Positions 25,142-32,803 of a stretch of DNA of 35,178 nucleotides are shown in pieces. The notes beneath the pieces are model-generated. The model had not been told where the DNA came from. It saw only the letters and a program-made list of their open reading frames with translations, and searched no databases. The translations under genes were made by a program, and so were the position numbers. Source of the DNA: Bacillota bacterium (GTDB lineage Bacteria; Bacillota; Clostridia; Peptostreptococcales; Anaerovoracaceae); assembly GCA_017436705.1 (NCBI GenBank), contig JAFSCP010000049.1, positions 73,629-108,806 of the forward strand. Direction: 5' to 3'. Each line of letters begins with the position of its first letter. Positions within the stretch are counted from its first letter, which is position 1.

Positions 25142-25190
25142 AAAAGCGGACAGCTGCCTTTTATATGCAGCTTGTCCGCTTTTAATTTTT
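25142..25190. terminator. Terminator between the toxin and the NhaC-like gene; right copy of the flanking repeat
   Basis: AAAAGCGGACA-GCTGC and GCAGC-T-TGTCCGCTTTT form a long stem with one bulged T and T-rich flanks on both strands, so it can serve both converging genes. Confidence 0.9.
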
Positions 25191-25212
25191 AAATATTAAC
25201 TATATCGAACCA

Positions 25213-26556
25213 CTATATCAGTCCCACAACCACATACCCCCCTGCGCTCACAACCGCGGCGATAACCGCATAAGGCAGACTGGTACGCACCAGACTGAAG
25301 TTGTTCACGCCGGTCCCCGCCGCAATCAGGAACACCGGGTCAGCGTAGAGGCATGTTGTGAAACCGAAGATTACACCTGACATCATGGCACCGATAATTA
25401 TTGCAGGATTCATGCCCATAGCCTGAGCCAGCGGCATAAAAATCGGAATGGCAATGACCTGGGTCAGCCAGTAACCACCTGTGGCGAAAACTGTGGCTCC
25501 AACCAGCACAAATGTCAGCAGAGGCAGCAGCCAGGCCGGAATTGTGCTTCCGATACTGCCTATAAGTATTTCGAAAAAGCCCAGTTCCTTGTTTGCTGAG
25601 CTCAGCATGAATGCAAAGCAGATTACTATGGAAAGAGTACACATGGACTTGGCACCTTCAAAAAACAGGTTGAAAAAGCGGCCGGGCGTCATGATTTTCT
25701 GGCTTATGTACATGAGTGCAGACACAGCAATGGCCGCAATGATGCCGTATGCCAGATCGTTGTCGTAAATCATGGTCACTGCTATGAGGCTGCCTATCGG
25801 AATTATTGCGTTGAGCGCGCTGGATGGTTTGTCATTCTCAGGCATGTCCATATCTATTATGCTGTTTTCAGTTTTTTCTTCACAGACAGGACTGCCGCCG
25901 GAGGCCACGCGGCCGTAAGAGGCTTTGAGCATGCCGGTCTTGGGGAACAGCCCGAAAATCAGCAGGATGCAGATTACCACGCTGAGCAGAGGGAAAAACA
26001 TGTACGGCAGGCCCGCTATATAGTCGGTGTATCCGACGCTCTGTTCAGAAAGCAGGCCGACTGTGAATGCCGTCCAGCTTGAAAACGGAATGAGCACGCA
26101 GAACGCTCCCGCCAGTGTATTGGTCTGATAGGCCAGATGCTCCCTTGGAATCCCGCAGCGGTCAGTAGTTTCGCGCAATACGAAAGGTGTGGTCAGTACA
26201 CTTATATAGTCATCTACGAAAGTGGCGATGTTGAGAAAAACAGCAGCAAGCATGGCCGCTTTCGGTCCTTTTATGCGGCCAGAAAGCAGGTCCGCGAAGC
26301 CCAGCATTGCTCCCGATTCCTGCAGAATCTTAATGAGGCCCCCGAAGCCCATGAGGAGAATTATGACAAACTGATATGACTCATTGGAAAGGGCGCCGTA
26401 GATCATTTCCACATAACCGGTGAAAAAATCTTTTCCGTGGAGAATTACTGCAGCAGCTACGGACGCAAAAAACATGGGTTCCGCAATTTTCTTCGTAATC
26501 AGCGCTCCCGTTATCAGTATGGTAATCGGCACAAAAACCAAAATATCATGAACCAT
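25213..26556 (-). CDS. NhaC-family Na+/H+ antiporter-like transporter
   Basis: This 447-residue protein has about 11-12 membrane segments and belongs to the NhaC/ion transporter superfamily. The first half carries IATFVDDYISVLTTPFVLR and the second half a mirrored FATGGYWLTQVIAIPIF. The Asp pair in the TM5 region would fit a cation site. The family exchanges Na+ for H+ or an organic acid pair such as malate/lactate; the substrate is not readable. I start at the ATG at 26556, seven bases after AAGGAG; an ATG two codons earlier is too close to that site. The gene has its own promoter, and the toxin-side terminator follows it. Confidence 0.82.
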   Translation of the reverse strand: MVHDILVFVPITILITGALITKKIAEPMFFASVAAAVILHGKDFFTGYVEMIYGALSNESYQFVIILLMGFGGLIKILQESGAMLGFADLLSGRIKGPKAAMLAAVFLNIATFVDDYISVLTTPFVLRETTDRCGIPREHLAYQTNTLAGAFCVLIPFSSWTAFTVGLLSEQSVGYTDYIAGLPYMFFPLLSVVICILLIFGLFPKTGMLKASYGRVASGGSPVCEEKTENSIIDMDMPENDKPSSALNAIIPIGSLIAVTMIYDNDLAYGIIAAIAVSALMYISQKIMTPGRFFNLFFEGAKSMCTLSIVICFAFMLSSANKELGFFEILIGSIGSTIPAWLLPLLTFVLVGATVFATGGYWLTQVIAIPIFMPLAQAMGMNPAIIIGAMMSGVIFGFTTCLYADPVFLIAAGTGVNNFSLVRTSLPYAVIAAVVSAGGYVVVGLI

Positions 26557-26591
26557 AATCATTCTCCTTAAGTGTCAGTTTCTTTGTGCCT

Positions 26592-26620
26592 ATGATACCA
26601 CAGCCATGCAAAAAAAGCAA
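26592..26620 (-). promoter_or_regulatory. Promoter of the NhaC-like gene
   Basis: On the minus strand TTGCTT (26620-26615), a 17-base spacer and TATCAT (26597-26592) lie 36 bases upstream of the ATG. Confidence 0.6.
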
Positions 26621-26655
26621 AGACCGCGGAGCTCCCCTGCCCCGCGGCTTTTTTG
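26611..26655. terminator. GC-rich bidirectional terminator upstream of the NhaC-like gene
   Basis: CCGCGG (26624-26629) pairs with CCGCGG (26642-26647). T-rich tracts follow on both strands (CTTTTTTGC on plus; TCTTTGCTTTTTTT on minus). On the minus strand it would stop transcripts from the 26656-26928 gap, because the kinase operon already has its own terminator at 26929-26962. Confidence 0.75.
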
Positions 26656-26928
26656 CTTCAGCACACGTCTATATATTTTCATTCCCTTTAAACTGCTATT
26701 TTTAATTTAAGACATAAAACACATTACAAAATGAACTCAATCCCCCAGGAGTTCCATGTGCCGGAGCAATTGATAGAAAGGTAAAAAAGGGAAGGAAAAA
26801 CTATTTGGGAACACGACCAGGACGGCCTCTTGCGAAGAGGCTCAAACACGGACAAAACTGCCTCTGCGGGCCTGCCCTGTATCATGTTGCATCCTGATTA
26901 TATGGCCGGAAACTAAACTTAAAATAAA
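26656..26928 (-). other. Orphan region enclosed by terminators, with a possible small RNA or 53-residue ORF
   Basis: No recognised gene occupies this 270-base gap. On the minus strand a TATAAT (26902-26897) and the terminator at 26655-26611 could frame a transcript of about 280 bases. It would contain the 7-bp hairpin GCCTCTT-GCG-AAGAGGC (26825-26841) and a 53-codon frame from an ATG at 26885 to a TAA at 26724, with only a weak AGGA ribosome binding site. On the plus strand a 62-codon frame (26731-26916) is broken by one TAA at codon 18. Both frames could be debris of a mobile element. I cannot decide between RNA, a small protein and relic. Confidence 0.35.
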
Positions 26929-26962
26929 CAAAAAAGCCGCCACAGTTGAGTTTTGTGACGGC
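26929..26962 (-). terminator. Terminator of the two-component operon
   Basis: GCCGTCACA and TGTGGCGGC pair on the minus strand (26962-26954 and 26944-26936) with one G-U pair and are followed by at least five T. The stem starts 21 bases after the kinase stop. Confidence 0.92.
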
Positions 26963-26982
26963 CATCTGAAGATACGGCGATG

Positions 26983-28122
26983 TTATAATGTTTTTGGAAG
27001 GATGACTGTAAAAGTCGTGTGGCCATCTGCGCTTTGTACGCTGACATTGCCACAATGAAGCCGAACTACCCGTTTTACTATGGCCAGACCTATGCCATTG
27101 CCCTCAGTTGAGTGAGACTTGTCCGACTGATAGAACTTGCTGAAAATCCTTTCCTGTTCAGATTCAGGAATCTCCTTGCCCTGATTCCTCACTGTTATCC
27201 TCAGTGCGTTTTGTTCCGCTGCCTCTTCAATTCCTATGTGTATCCTTCCTCCCTCAGGCGAAAACTTTACAGCATTGTCAATAAGATTTATCCACACATG
27301 TTTAAGAAGTTCCGTATTCCCTTCCACCATGTACTCGTCAAAATCCAGCATCATGTCGATATCCTTGGCAGTCCACTTCTTTTCAAGAAGAATTACTGCT
27401 GAACGTATCTGCTCAGAAAGATTAAACCGGGTAATGTCGGTCAGGATTGTCTGATTTTCAATTCTTGTCATGTCAAGCACATTGGTTGCCATGCGTGAAA
27501 GGCGCTCGGATTCCTCCTCGATTATGTCCAGATACTCCGCTTTCTGGTCGTCGGACAGGTTGCCTTTTTTTATGAGCTTGGCAAAGCCCAGAATTGATAC
27601 TATAGGCGTCTTGAACTCGTGGGAAAAATTGTTGATGAAGTCTGACCTGAGAAGCTCAGTGTTCTGCAGTTCCTCGGCCATTTTGTTGAAACTGTCGCTG
27701 ACGCCGCCGGTAATCTGCCCGTCGCCCAGGTCAATGCGGGTGTCGTATTTGCCGTCCGCCAGCTTGTTCATCCCCTCAATTACCGTGGAAATAGGTTTCA
27801 CCGGTACCTTTCCGAAGAAAAACGCCATGCACGTTCCCACACAAAGGCTGGCCCCTGCGTTTATGAGCATGATTATAAGAAGCCCTCTGGAAGAGCTGGG
27901 CTCATCAAAGGAAATTATTCCGGTCTGCAGCAGGGTGATGATTACGCCGCCTACAATCAGAAGCGCGATACCCATGAGCAGGAAATTTACTATTGAAAAG
28001 AACATAGTCAGTTTGAAGCGGTAATTGATTTCCTCACGGCCGGCCTGTTCAAACCTTCTGTTAAAATTTGCGCGCAGTTCAGTCTTTCTGTCCATTGTCT
28101 GCTGTTCCTCCGGCTTATACAT
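26983..28122 (-). CDS. Sensor histidine kinase of a two-component system
   Basis: This 379-residue kinase has two membrane segments (about 40-66 and 80-103) joined by a loop of only about 14 residues, so it lacks a large external sensor domain. A HAMP linker follows. The HisKA box has His168 in NFSHEFKTP as the phosphorylated residue. The HATPase domain has NLIDNAVKFSPEG (N box) and GNGIGLAIVKRV (G2 box). The short loop suggests that it senses within the membrane or through a partner. Its ATG at 28122 overlaps the regulator stop by eight bases; an alternative ATG at 28095 has a better GGAGGA ribosome binding site. A strong terminator follows. Confidence 0.93.
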   Translation of the reverse strand: MYKPEEQQTMDRKTELRANFNRRFEQAGREEINYRFKLTMFFSIVNFLLMGIALLIVGGVIITLLQTGIISFDEPSSSRGLLIIMLINAGASLCVGTCMAFFFGKVPVKPISTVIEGMNKLADGKYDTRIDLGDGQITGGVSDSFNKMAEELQNTELLRSDFINNFSHEFKTPIVSILGFAKLIKKGNLSDDQKAEYLDIIEEESERLSRMATNVLDMTRIENQTILTDITRFNLSEQIRSAVILLEKKWTAKDIDMMLDFDEYMVEGNTELLKHVWINLIDNAVKFSPEGGRIHIGIEEAAEQNALRITVRNQGKEIPESEQERIFSKFYQSDKSHSTEGNGIGLAIVKRVVRLHCGNVSVQSADGHTTFTVILPKTL

Positions 28123-28789
28123 GTTTTACTGCCTTGTAGCCAAGGCCTCTTACGCTCTCGATGGAAAACTCCGGCCAGCCCTCAAAGCGCTTGCGGAGAC
28201 GGCCGATGTGCACGGTCACGGTTTCCCATCCTGTTTCGCTTTCAACACCCCAGATTTCGTCCATGAGCTCAATGCGGGTAAAAATCTTTCCCGGATAGGA
28301 AAGAAGCTTGTAAAGAAGCTGGAATTCCTTCTGCGGAAGAACCTGGGCTTCTGCGCCCCTGACCACGGTCAGGGAATCGTAATCGAGGACCACGCCGCCG
28401 ATTACGATTCTGCGCTCGCTCACGATGCGGGCGCGGCGCAGAAGAGCTTTGATGCGGAGCAGCATTTCCTCTTCATCCACAGGTTTGGTCATATAGTCGT
28501 CTGTGCCCACCAGGAAGCCCTGCTTCCGGTCCTGTGGCAGCTGTTTGGCTGAAACCATAAGGATCGGCAGGTTGTTGTCAGCCTGGCGCAGAATGCGGGT
28601 GAACTCATACCCGTCCATTTCAGGCATCATAATGTCCAGCACAACCAGGTCGATGTGCTGGCGGTCCATCACGTCCAGAGCATCTGCCCCGTTAACTGCG
28701 CAGCTCACGGTGTAGCCTTCCGCCTGCAGCACCGCCTCCATGAGCAGCCTTGTATTTTTATCGTCATCAACTACTAAAATATGAAACAT
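28115..28789 (-). CDS. OmpR/PhoB-family response regulator
   Basis: This 224-residue protein has a receiver domain with Asp8-Asp9-Asp10 as the acidic pocket, Asp52 as phosphoacceptor (VVLDIMMPEMDGYEF) and the conserved Lys in YMTKPVDEEE. The C-terminal winged-helix domain ends with VTVHIGRLRKRFEGWPEF and SVRGLGYKAV. It would be phosphorylated by the kinase encoded just downstream. The ATG at 28789 follows GAGGTG. A -10-like TATAAT (28813-28808) lies just upstream with only a weak TTTTCA at 16 bases. The nearby ABC transporter operon is separated by a repeat array, so regulation of it is possible but not shown. Confidence 0.95.
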   Translation of the reverse strand: MFHILVVDDDKNTRLLMEAVLQAEGYTVSCAVNGADALDVMDRQHIDLVVLDIMMPEMDGYEFTRILRQADNNLPILMVSAKQLPQDRKQGFLVGTDDYMTKPVDEEEMLLRIKALLRRARIVSERRIVIGGVVLDYDSLTVVRGAEAQVLPQKEFQLLYKLLSYPGKIFTRIELMDEIWGVESETGWETVTVHIGRLRKRFEGWPEFSIESVRGLGYKAVKHV

Positions 28790-28807
28790 ACTATCACCTC
28801 TGCGGGA

Positions 28808-28835
28808 ATTATATACTGTCAGCGTAAACTGAAAA
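28808..28835 (-). promoter_or_regulatory. Probable promoter of the two-component operon
   Basis: TATAAT (28813-28808) on the minus strand lies 19 bases from the ATG, with TTTTCA 16 bases upstream of it. A short leader results. The -35 is weak. Confidence 0.45.
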
Positions 28836-28904
28836 TAAATTGGTGAATATATTTTACATTAAACGGATGCCAGATACAACCCGGTCACGCTGCTTACGTG
28901 AAAA

Positions 28905-29238
28905 CACCACCCTCGAGGCCGGTTCCGGCCAGCCGGGTGGTGTCGGAGTACCCATTGGGTTTCGGAATGCAAGCGTAACACCACTCTCTGGTTCCGTTCT
29001 GGCTCCGAGAGTGGTGTTTGGGTTTACCTTTATGGGCTTGTGCAAAGACAAACACCACTCTGGAGGCTCTTTTCGGAGTTCAGAGTGGTGTTTTGCGGCC
29101 GTGGTGTGGCCCCGACAGTCAAAAAACACCACCCGGACTGCAATTTTTCGCAGCCGGAGTGGTGTTTCAATGTCTGATGAGTGTCTGGAACTGTATGAAA
29201 CACCACTCTGGAGGCCGGTTCCGGCCGGCCGGGTGGTG
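28905..29238 (-). repeat. Array A: five CACCAC-N26-GTGGTG hairpin units at exact 74-bp spacing
   Basis: CACCAC starts at 28905, 28979, 29053, 29127 and 29201, and GTGGTG starts at 28937, 29011, 29085, 29159 and 29233; every step is exactly 74 bases. Each 38-base unit folds as a hairpin, usually with the flanking AA or AAA and TT or TTT also paired. The 36-base segments between units differ from each other. Unit interiors differ except that the first and fifth are alike. The minus-strand direction is chosen because the array starts 13 bases after the ABC permease stop, and the fourth unit (29124-29167) is followed by TTTTTT on that strand, making it a good terminator. 74 is not a multiple of 3, which argues against a coding repeat. 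This fills most of the 28790-29251 gap. Confidence 0.93.
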
Positions 29239-29251
29239 CATGCTTCTTAAA

Positions 29252-30505
29252 TCAGTTGCTGACCTGATGATTTTTAAATATCCGCACCGCAGCAGCCGCT
29301 GCCAGAATGCTTACAAGCAGTGCTGCTGCCAGCAGAATATACTGCCAATCCAATACCTGTCCGAAAAGAGCAACAGGTCTGTAGCTGCTCCATATCAGCG
29401 TGCCGCGCATAATTGTTGCCGGCATTGCACTGAAAAGGCTGTATATAAAGTCCAGTCCTATGGCGCTCACATCCATGGATGGAACTATGAGCAGAAACAG
29501 GCCTGCCAGCAGTGCAGCAAATGAATTTTTTGACACTGCTGAAACTGCCATTATGAGCAAGGCAAAATATATAGTCCCGAAAAAGCTGGTTGCAACCGCT
29601 GTAACAAGTGCCGTCCCCTGATTCCATCGGAAAGGCGCAGTATTAATGAGCCAGTCCTGCCAGTAGGCCTCCCAGCCTTCCCACCCATAGCACAAAGTGG
29701 TAAGGCTGGCATTGGTGCCCATGATGACCGCCCAGGCACCAATGGCAAAAATCAGGCCCGCCCTGATTTTTGCGGAGGCCAGGGTCTGCCTGCCGTGCTT
29801 TGTGCTGAGCAGCAGAGCGTCAGTTTTGCGGGTATACTCGCTGCAGAAAATTCCTGCCAGTGCAACGATAATCAACACGCCTACTGTAGAGTGGGTACTT
29901 GCAACCATGCCGCTCATCCACTGGTATCCCAGGTCGTAGTTGTAGTAAGCGGTGTAATCCGATGCAAGCCGCCCGTAATCCTCAAGGGCGGCATCCGCCA
30001 GCAGCTCACCTTTTGCTCCCGGATTCTGCAGAGTATAAATCTGCGCATACTGCTGCCCCAGACTGACTGCAGTCTCATAGAAACCCATGGAACCTTCCAC
30101 CGGTTCATACCTGTTATATGCGTTTGAGCGCTTCACATCATCACGCAGGAAAGCCCAGACCATGTTTTCTCTGACAAAATCCGGATTGTAACCCTCCGCC
30201 TCTTTTTCTTTTAAAATCTCCTCTGCCTCTTCTGCACTGACCTGGTTTGCCGGGTCGCGTCGGAAAGCCTCTACCTCTGCCTTGTATTTTGCAGACCATT
30301 CATCGGTTATGGCACCTTTGAAGTAGGCGCCGTTTTCTCTGGCTGTCTGAACATGCTCTTTCCAGTCCTCGTTTCCGATGGAGTAGTAGCTGTTGCCGGA
30401 GCTGACAAAGGTCATCAGGTTGAAGGCAAATATGAGGATTATGGCTGCCACTGTGACCGGGTTTTTAAACAGTTTTTTAAGTTCATGTACAGTCAGTTCC
30501 ATCAT
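29252..30505 (-). CDS. ABC transporter permease (ABC-2 type)
   Basis: This 417-residue protein has a first membrane segment at about 18-34 and then an external region of some 150-165 residues rich in Glu, Tyr and Ala. Five more membrane segments lie in the C-terminal half, a layout typical of ABC-2 type permeases with a large loop after TM1. Its ATG overlaps the ATPase stop (ATGATGG), so the two are translationally coupled. It is the last gene of the sigma-membrane protein-ATPase-permease unit. The substrate is unknown; exporters of peptides or antibiotics and lipid-handling systems often look like this. Confidence 0.82.
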   Translation of the reverse strand: MMELTVHELKKLFKNPVTVAAIILIFAFNLMTFVSSGNSYYSIGNEDWKEHVQTARENGAYFKGAITDEWSAKYKAEVEAFRRDPANQVSAEEAEEILKEKEAEGYNPDFVRENMVWAFLRDDVKRSNAYNRYEPVEGSMGFYETAVSLGQQYAQIYTLQNPGAKGELLADAALEDYGRLASDYTAYYNYDLGYQWMSGMVASTHSTVGVLIIVALAGIFCSEYTRKTDALLLSTKHGRQTLASAKIRAGLIFAIGAWAVIMGTNASLTTLCYGWEGWEAYWQDWLINTAPFRWNQGTALVTAVATSFFGTIYFALLIMAVSAVSKNSFAALLAGLFLLIVPSMDVSAIGLDFIYSLFSAMPATIMRGTLIWSSYRPVALFGQVLDWQYILLAAALLVSILAAAAAVRIFKNHQVSN

Positions 30506-31203
30506 CTTTCCTCCTTTCCGCTGAAAAAGCTGAGATACAGGTCTTCCAGATCTTCGCAGCAGGTTCCCTGATACACAAGCCTGCCATCTTTCATAATCAT
30601 CACATCATCAGCGATTTTTTCCACATCGGGCACAATGTGTGTAGAAAGAATTATGATGCGGTCCTTTTCGAATCCTGCCAGAAGCTCGCGGAAATTAACC
30701 CTTTCCTTAGGGTCAAGACCTGCTGTGGGCTCGTCAAGAATCATTACCCGCGGATCCCCGAGCAGTGCCTGTGCAATGCCGATACGCTGCAGCATGCCGC
30801 CCGAATAGGTTTTCAGTTTTTTCCTTCGGACAGTATAAAGTCCCATGTCTTCAAGCAGCTGGCTGCTCCGCTCCTGGGCCAGAGTCTTCGGCAGTCCTTT
30901 GAGGGAAGCAAGATACATCATAAAGTCCCAGCCGGTGAAATTGGGGTAGTATCCGAAATTCTGGGGCAGATAACCCAGCATTTCACGGTAGCCCTCACCG
31001 GCCGCCATTATTTCCACTCCATCGATGGTGATATTTCCTGATGTAGGTTTAAGCAGGCCGCAGACCATGCGCATCAGTGTTGTTTTGCCGGACCCATTGG
31101 CTCCCAGCAGAGCGTGAAGGCCCTCGCCCAGCTCTGCGTTGAAACCATTTACGGCTTTTTTGTCTCTGTAGTTTTTTGTCACATTATTTATTCTTAGTTC
31201 CAT
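30502..31203 (-). CDS. ABC transporter ATP-binding protein
   Basis: This 233-residue protein has all ABC ATPase motifs: Walker A GANGSGKTT, the Q-loop in LPQNFGYYPNF, the signature YSGGMLQRIGIAQAL, Walker B VMILDEPTAGLDP and the switch His in ILSTHIV. It energises the adjacent permease. I start at the ATG at 31203 (MELRINNVTKNY), where AAGGGG lies upstream. The frame is open further upstream to 31374, but that part overlaps the membrane protein gene and has no ABC homology. It overlaps the end of that gene by 10 bases and the permease start by four. Confidence 0.95.
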   Translation of the reverse strand: MELRINNVTKNYRDKKAVNGFNAELGEGLHALLGANGSGKTTLMRMVCGLLKPTSGNITIDGVEIMAAGEGYREMLGYLPQNFGYYPNFTGWDFMMYLASLKGLPKTLAQERSSQLLEDMGLYTVRRKKLKTYSGGMLQRIGIAQALLGDPRVMILDEPTAGLDPKERVNFRELLAGFEKDRIIILSTHIVPDVEKIADDVMIMKDGRLVYQGTCCEDLEDLYLSFFSGKEER

Positions 31204-31919
31204 AAAAATACCCCTTCTTTTCTTTCTCTGAGAATCATTTTTACTTCCGCTGCAATCAGCGCTGTTCCGGCTGCCGCCGATGCCAGCCAGACAAACTGCA
31301 TATGTGGGTTTTCCTGTGATAATGGCAAAACTGAGGAGGATACGGCTGCTACTGCCATGGCCATAATCACACAAAGAATCACTGCCCCGGTTCGGCTTTT
31401 AACCGGCAGGATTTTTGTAAGCAGAAGGCACATGGCATTTTCCCACACAAACGGCACCATTCCGCAGATTACAATTCTGACGAAAACTTCTTCAAAAGCA
31501 CCCGCAAAAATTCCCGCGATGCCGGTAAGCGTAAATATATTTGCTAGGCCGACAATTATCAGCCTTATGAGAAAAATGGTACTGCTGCTGTTTTTGCACA
31601 CATTTTCCAGTTCGGACATGTCCCAGTACAGGTCTTTTGTCATTTCAGGAACTGCCAGAAAACAAACAAATGGCGAGATGCCTGAAATCAGTCTTTCTGC
31701 ATATTCAAAGCCGGGCGGAAGCACAATTACTGCCGCTGCTGCCGTCAGCAGTACCAGTACCTGACATGCCCAGAAAAATTTTGAAACATATCGCATCTGT
31801 TCTGTGAACAGGCTCATGAGCGGAGTACGTTCAGGCAGATTTTTTTCCATAAAATTCTGACCGGCCTGAATTACCTGCTGCATTCTGGCCGTGCTTACTT
31901 CCGGTATGTAATCTTTCAT
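31194..31919 (-). CDS. Multi-pass membrane protein between sigma factor and ABC transporter, possible anti-sigma or accessory subunit
   Basis: This 241-residue protein has a cytoplasmic N-terminus of about 48 residues and six membrane segments (at about 49-66, 80-92, 112-130, 132-160, 178-196 and 206-224). No family is recognised with certainty. It starts directly after the sigma factor stop (TAA then ATG) and overlaps the ATPase start, so it is tightly coupled to both. A membrane protein made right behind an ECF sigma factor is often its anti-sigma factor, which is the first hypothesis. No zinc-binding anti-sigma motif (HxxxCxxC) is present. An ABC subunit is the alternative. Confidence 0.7.
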   Translation of the reverse strand: MKDYIPEVSTARMQQVIQAGQNFMEKNLPERTPLMSLFTEQMRYVSKFFWACQVLVLLTAAAAVIVLPPGFEYAERLISGISPFVCFLAVPEMTKDLYWDMSELENVCKNSSSTIFLIRLIIVGLANIFTLTGIAGIFAGAFEEVFVRIVICGMVPFVWENAMCLLLTKILPVKSRTGAVILCVIMAMAVAAVSSSVLPLSQENPHMQFVWLASAAAGTALIAAEVKMILRERKEGVFLWN

Positions 31920-32486
31920 TTATAATTCCTCCTCTCCCTCGTCTGTGTATTGTCTGCGGAGATGCTCCATTCCCTGCCTTATTCTTGATTTGGCAGTGGC
32001 AAGGGGTACTCCTGTCATGGCGGCGATTTCGCGTGCCCTGAAACCGTGGAAATAGTGCAGAATCAAGGCTTCTCGCTGGGTGTCATTTAGCCCTGCCAGC
32101 CTTCTGTAAAGCACCCTGCTGTCTTCACGGATTATTGCTTTTTCTTCTGCTCCCTGTTCAACCGGCATAACGTTTCCGGTCAATTCCCCGGAAGCATCCC
32201 CGGCAGCTTCCCTTTCGTTCTGCCGGACCTGCCTGCGCAGAAAATCATTGCAGCAGTTGACTGCAATGGTGAATATGAAATTGCTGAATTTCCCTGTGCT
32301 CTGGTACTTGTACACTGCCTTTACCAGTTTCAGAAAGACCTCCTGCGTCAGGTCTTCTGCATCCTGCCGGCTTCCCGTGCGCCGGAAACAGTAGGCAAAA
32401 ATATTTTCATAATGCTTTACGACCAGCTCCTCAAAGGCTGCCTTGTCGCCTTTCTTTATGCGCCTTATGAGCACCCTGTCCTCCAT
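31920..32486 (-). CDS. ECF-type RNA polymerase sigma factor
   Basis: This 188-residue protein has sigma region 2 (AFEELVVKHYENIFAYCFRR, then DAEDLTQEVFLKLVKAVYKY) and region 4 (LNDTQREALILHYFHGFRAR, then EIAAMTGVPLATAKSRI), without regions 1 and 3, as in ECF sigma factors. It would direct RNA polymerase to a small regulon, usually including its own operon. I start at the ATG at 32486, eight bases after AAGGAGG; a GTG at 32495 overlaps that site. It heads the operon with the membrane protein and ABC genes. No housekeeping promoter is clear in 32487-32570, so self-dependent transcription is plausible. Confidence 0.93.
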   Translation of the reverse strand: MEDRVLIRRIKKGDKAAFEELVVKHYENIFAYCFRRTGSRQDAEDLTQEVFLKLVKAVYKYQSTGKFSNFIFTIAVNCCNDFLRRQVRQNEREAAGDASGELTGNVMPVEQGAEEKAIIREDSRVLYRRLAGLNDTQREALILHYFHGFRAREIAAMTGVPLATAKSRIRQGMEHLRRQYTDEGEEEL

Positions 32487-32598
32487 GACCGCCACCTCCT
32501 TTCACTTATATTAACGCAGCAACCAGCCAAAAAGATTTAAGATTTACTTAATTTTTTTGCATGGAAAAACACCGCTTATGGGCATGTACAAAGAAAAA

Positions 32599-32784
32599 CA
32601 CCACCCTGTGGCCTCTTTTCGGTGTTTTGGGTGGTGTTTTGTGGCTGTGTTGTGGCCCCGACAGTCAAAAAACACCACCCGGCCTGCGATTTTTCGCAGC
32701 CGGAGTGGTGTTTCAAGGTCTGCTGAGTGTCTGGATCTGTATGAAACACCACTCTGGAGGCCGGCTCCGGCCGGCCGGGTGGTG
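32599..32784 (-). repeat. Array B: three CACCAC-N26-GTGGTG hairpin units at exact 74-bp spacing
   Basis: CACCAC starts at 32599, 32673 and 32747, and GTGGTG starts at 32631, 32705 and 32779. The unit order and the two 36-base spacers match units 3-5 of array A, with about three differences per spacer. Similarity to array A continues upstream to about 32575 (TTATGGGC then TGT) and then stops, so this copy lacks units 1 and 2. It begins 17 bases after the copA stop when read on the minus strand. The second unit is followed by TTTTTT and would terminate copA transcription. This fills most of the 32487-32803 gap. Confidence 0.93.
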
Positions 32785-32803
32785 TTTCTGTGCATAAATC
32801 AAA

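Noticed and set aside
28905..29238. CRISPR array (regular units with 36-base spacers)
   Set aside because: Unit interiors vary, only the CACCAC/GTGGTG arms are constant, spacers are conserved between the two arrays, and no cas gene is in the window.
28840..29250. Open frames of 80-136 codons running through array A, and similar ones through array B, on both strands
   Set aside because: They track the hairpin repeats, the 74-base period shifts frame, and none has a ribosome binding site. The similar peptides simply reflect the shared DNA repeat.
31204..31374. N-terminal extension of the ABC ATPase
   Set aside because: The extension overlaps the membrane protein gene in another frame and shows no ABC homology. 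The ATG at 31203 has a ribosome binding site.
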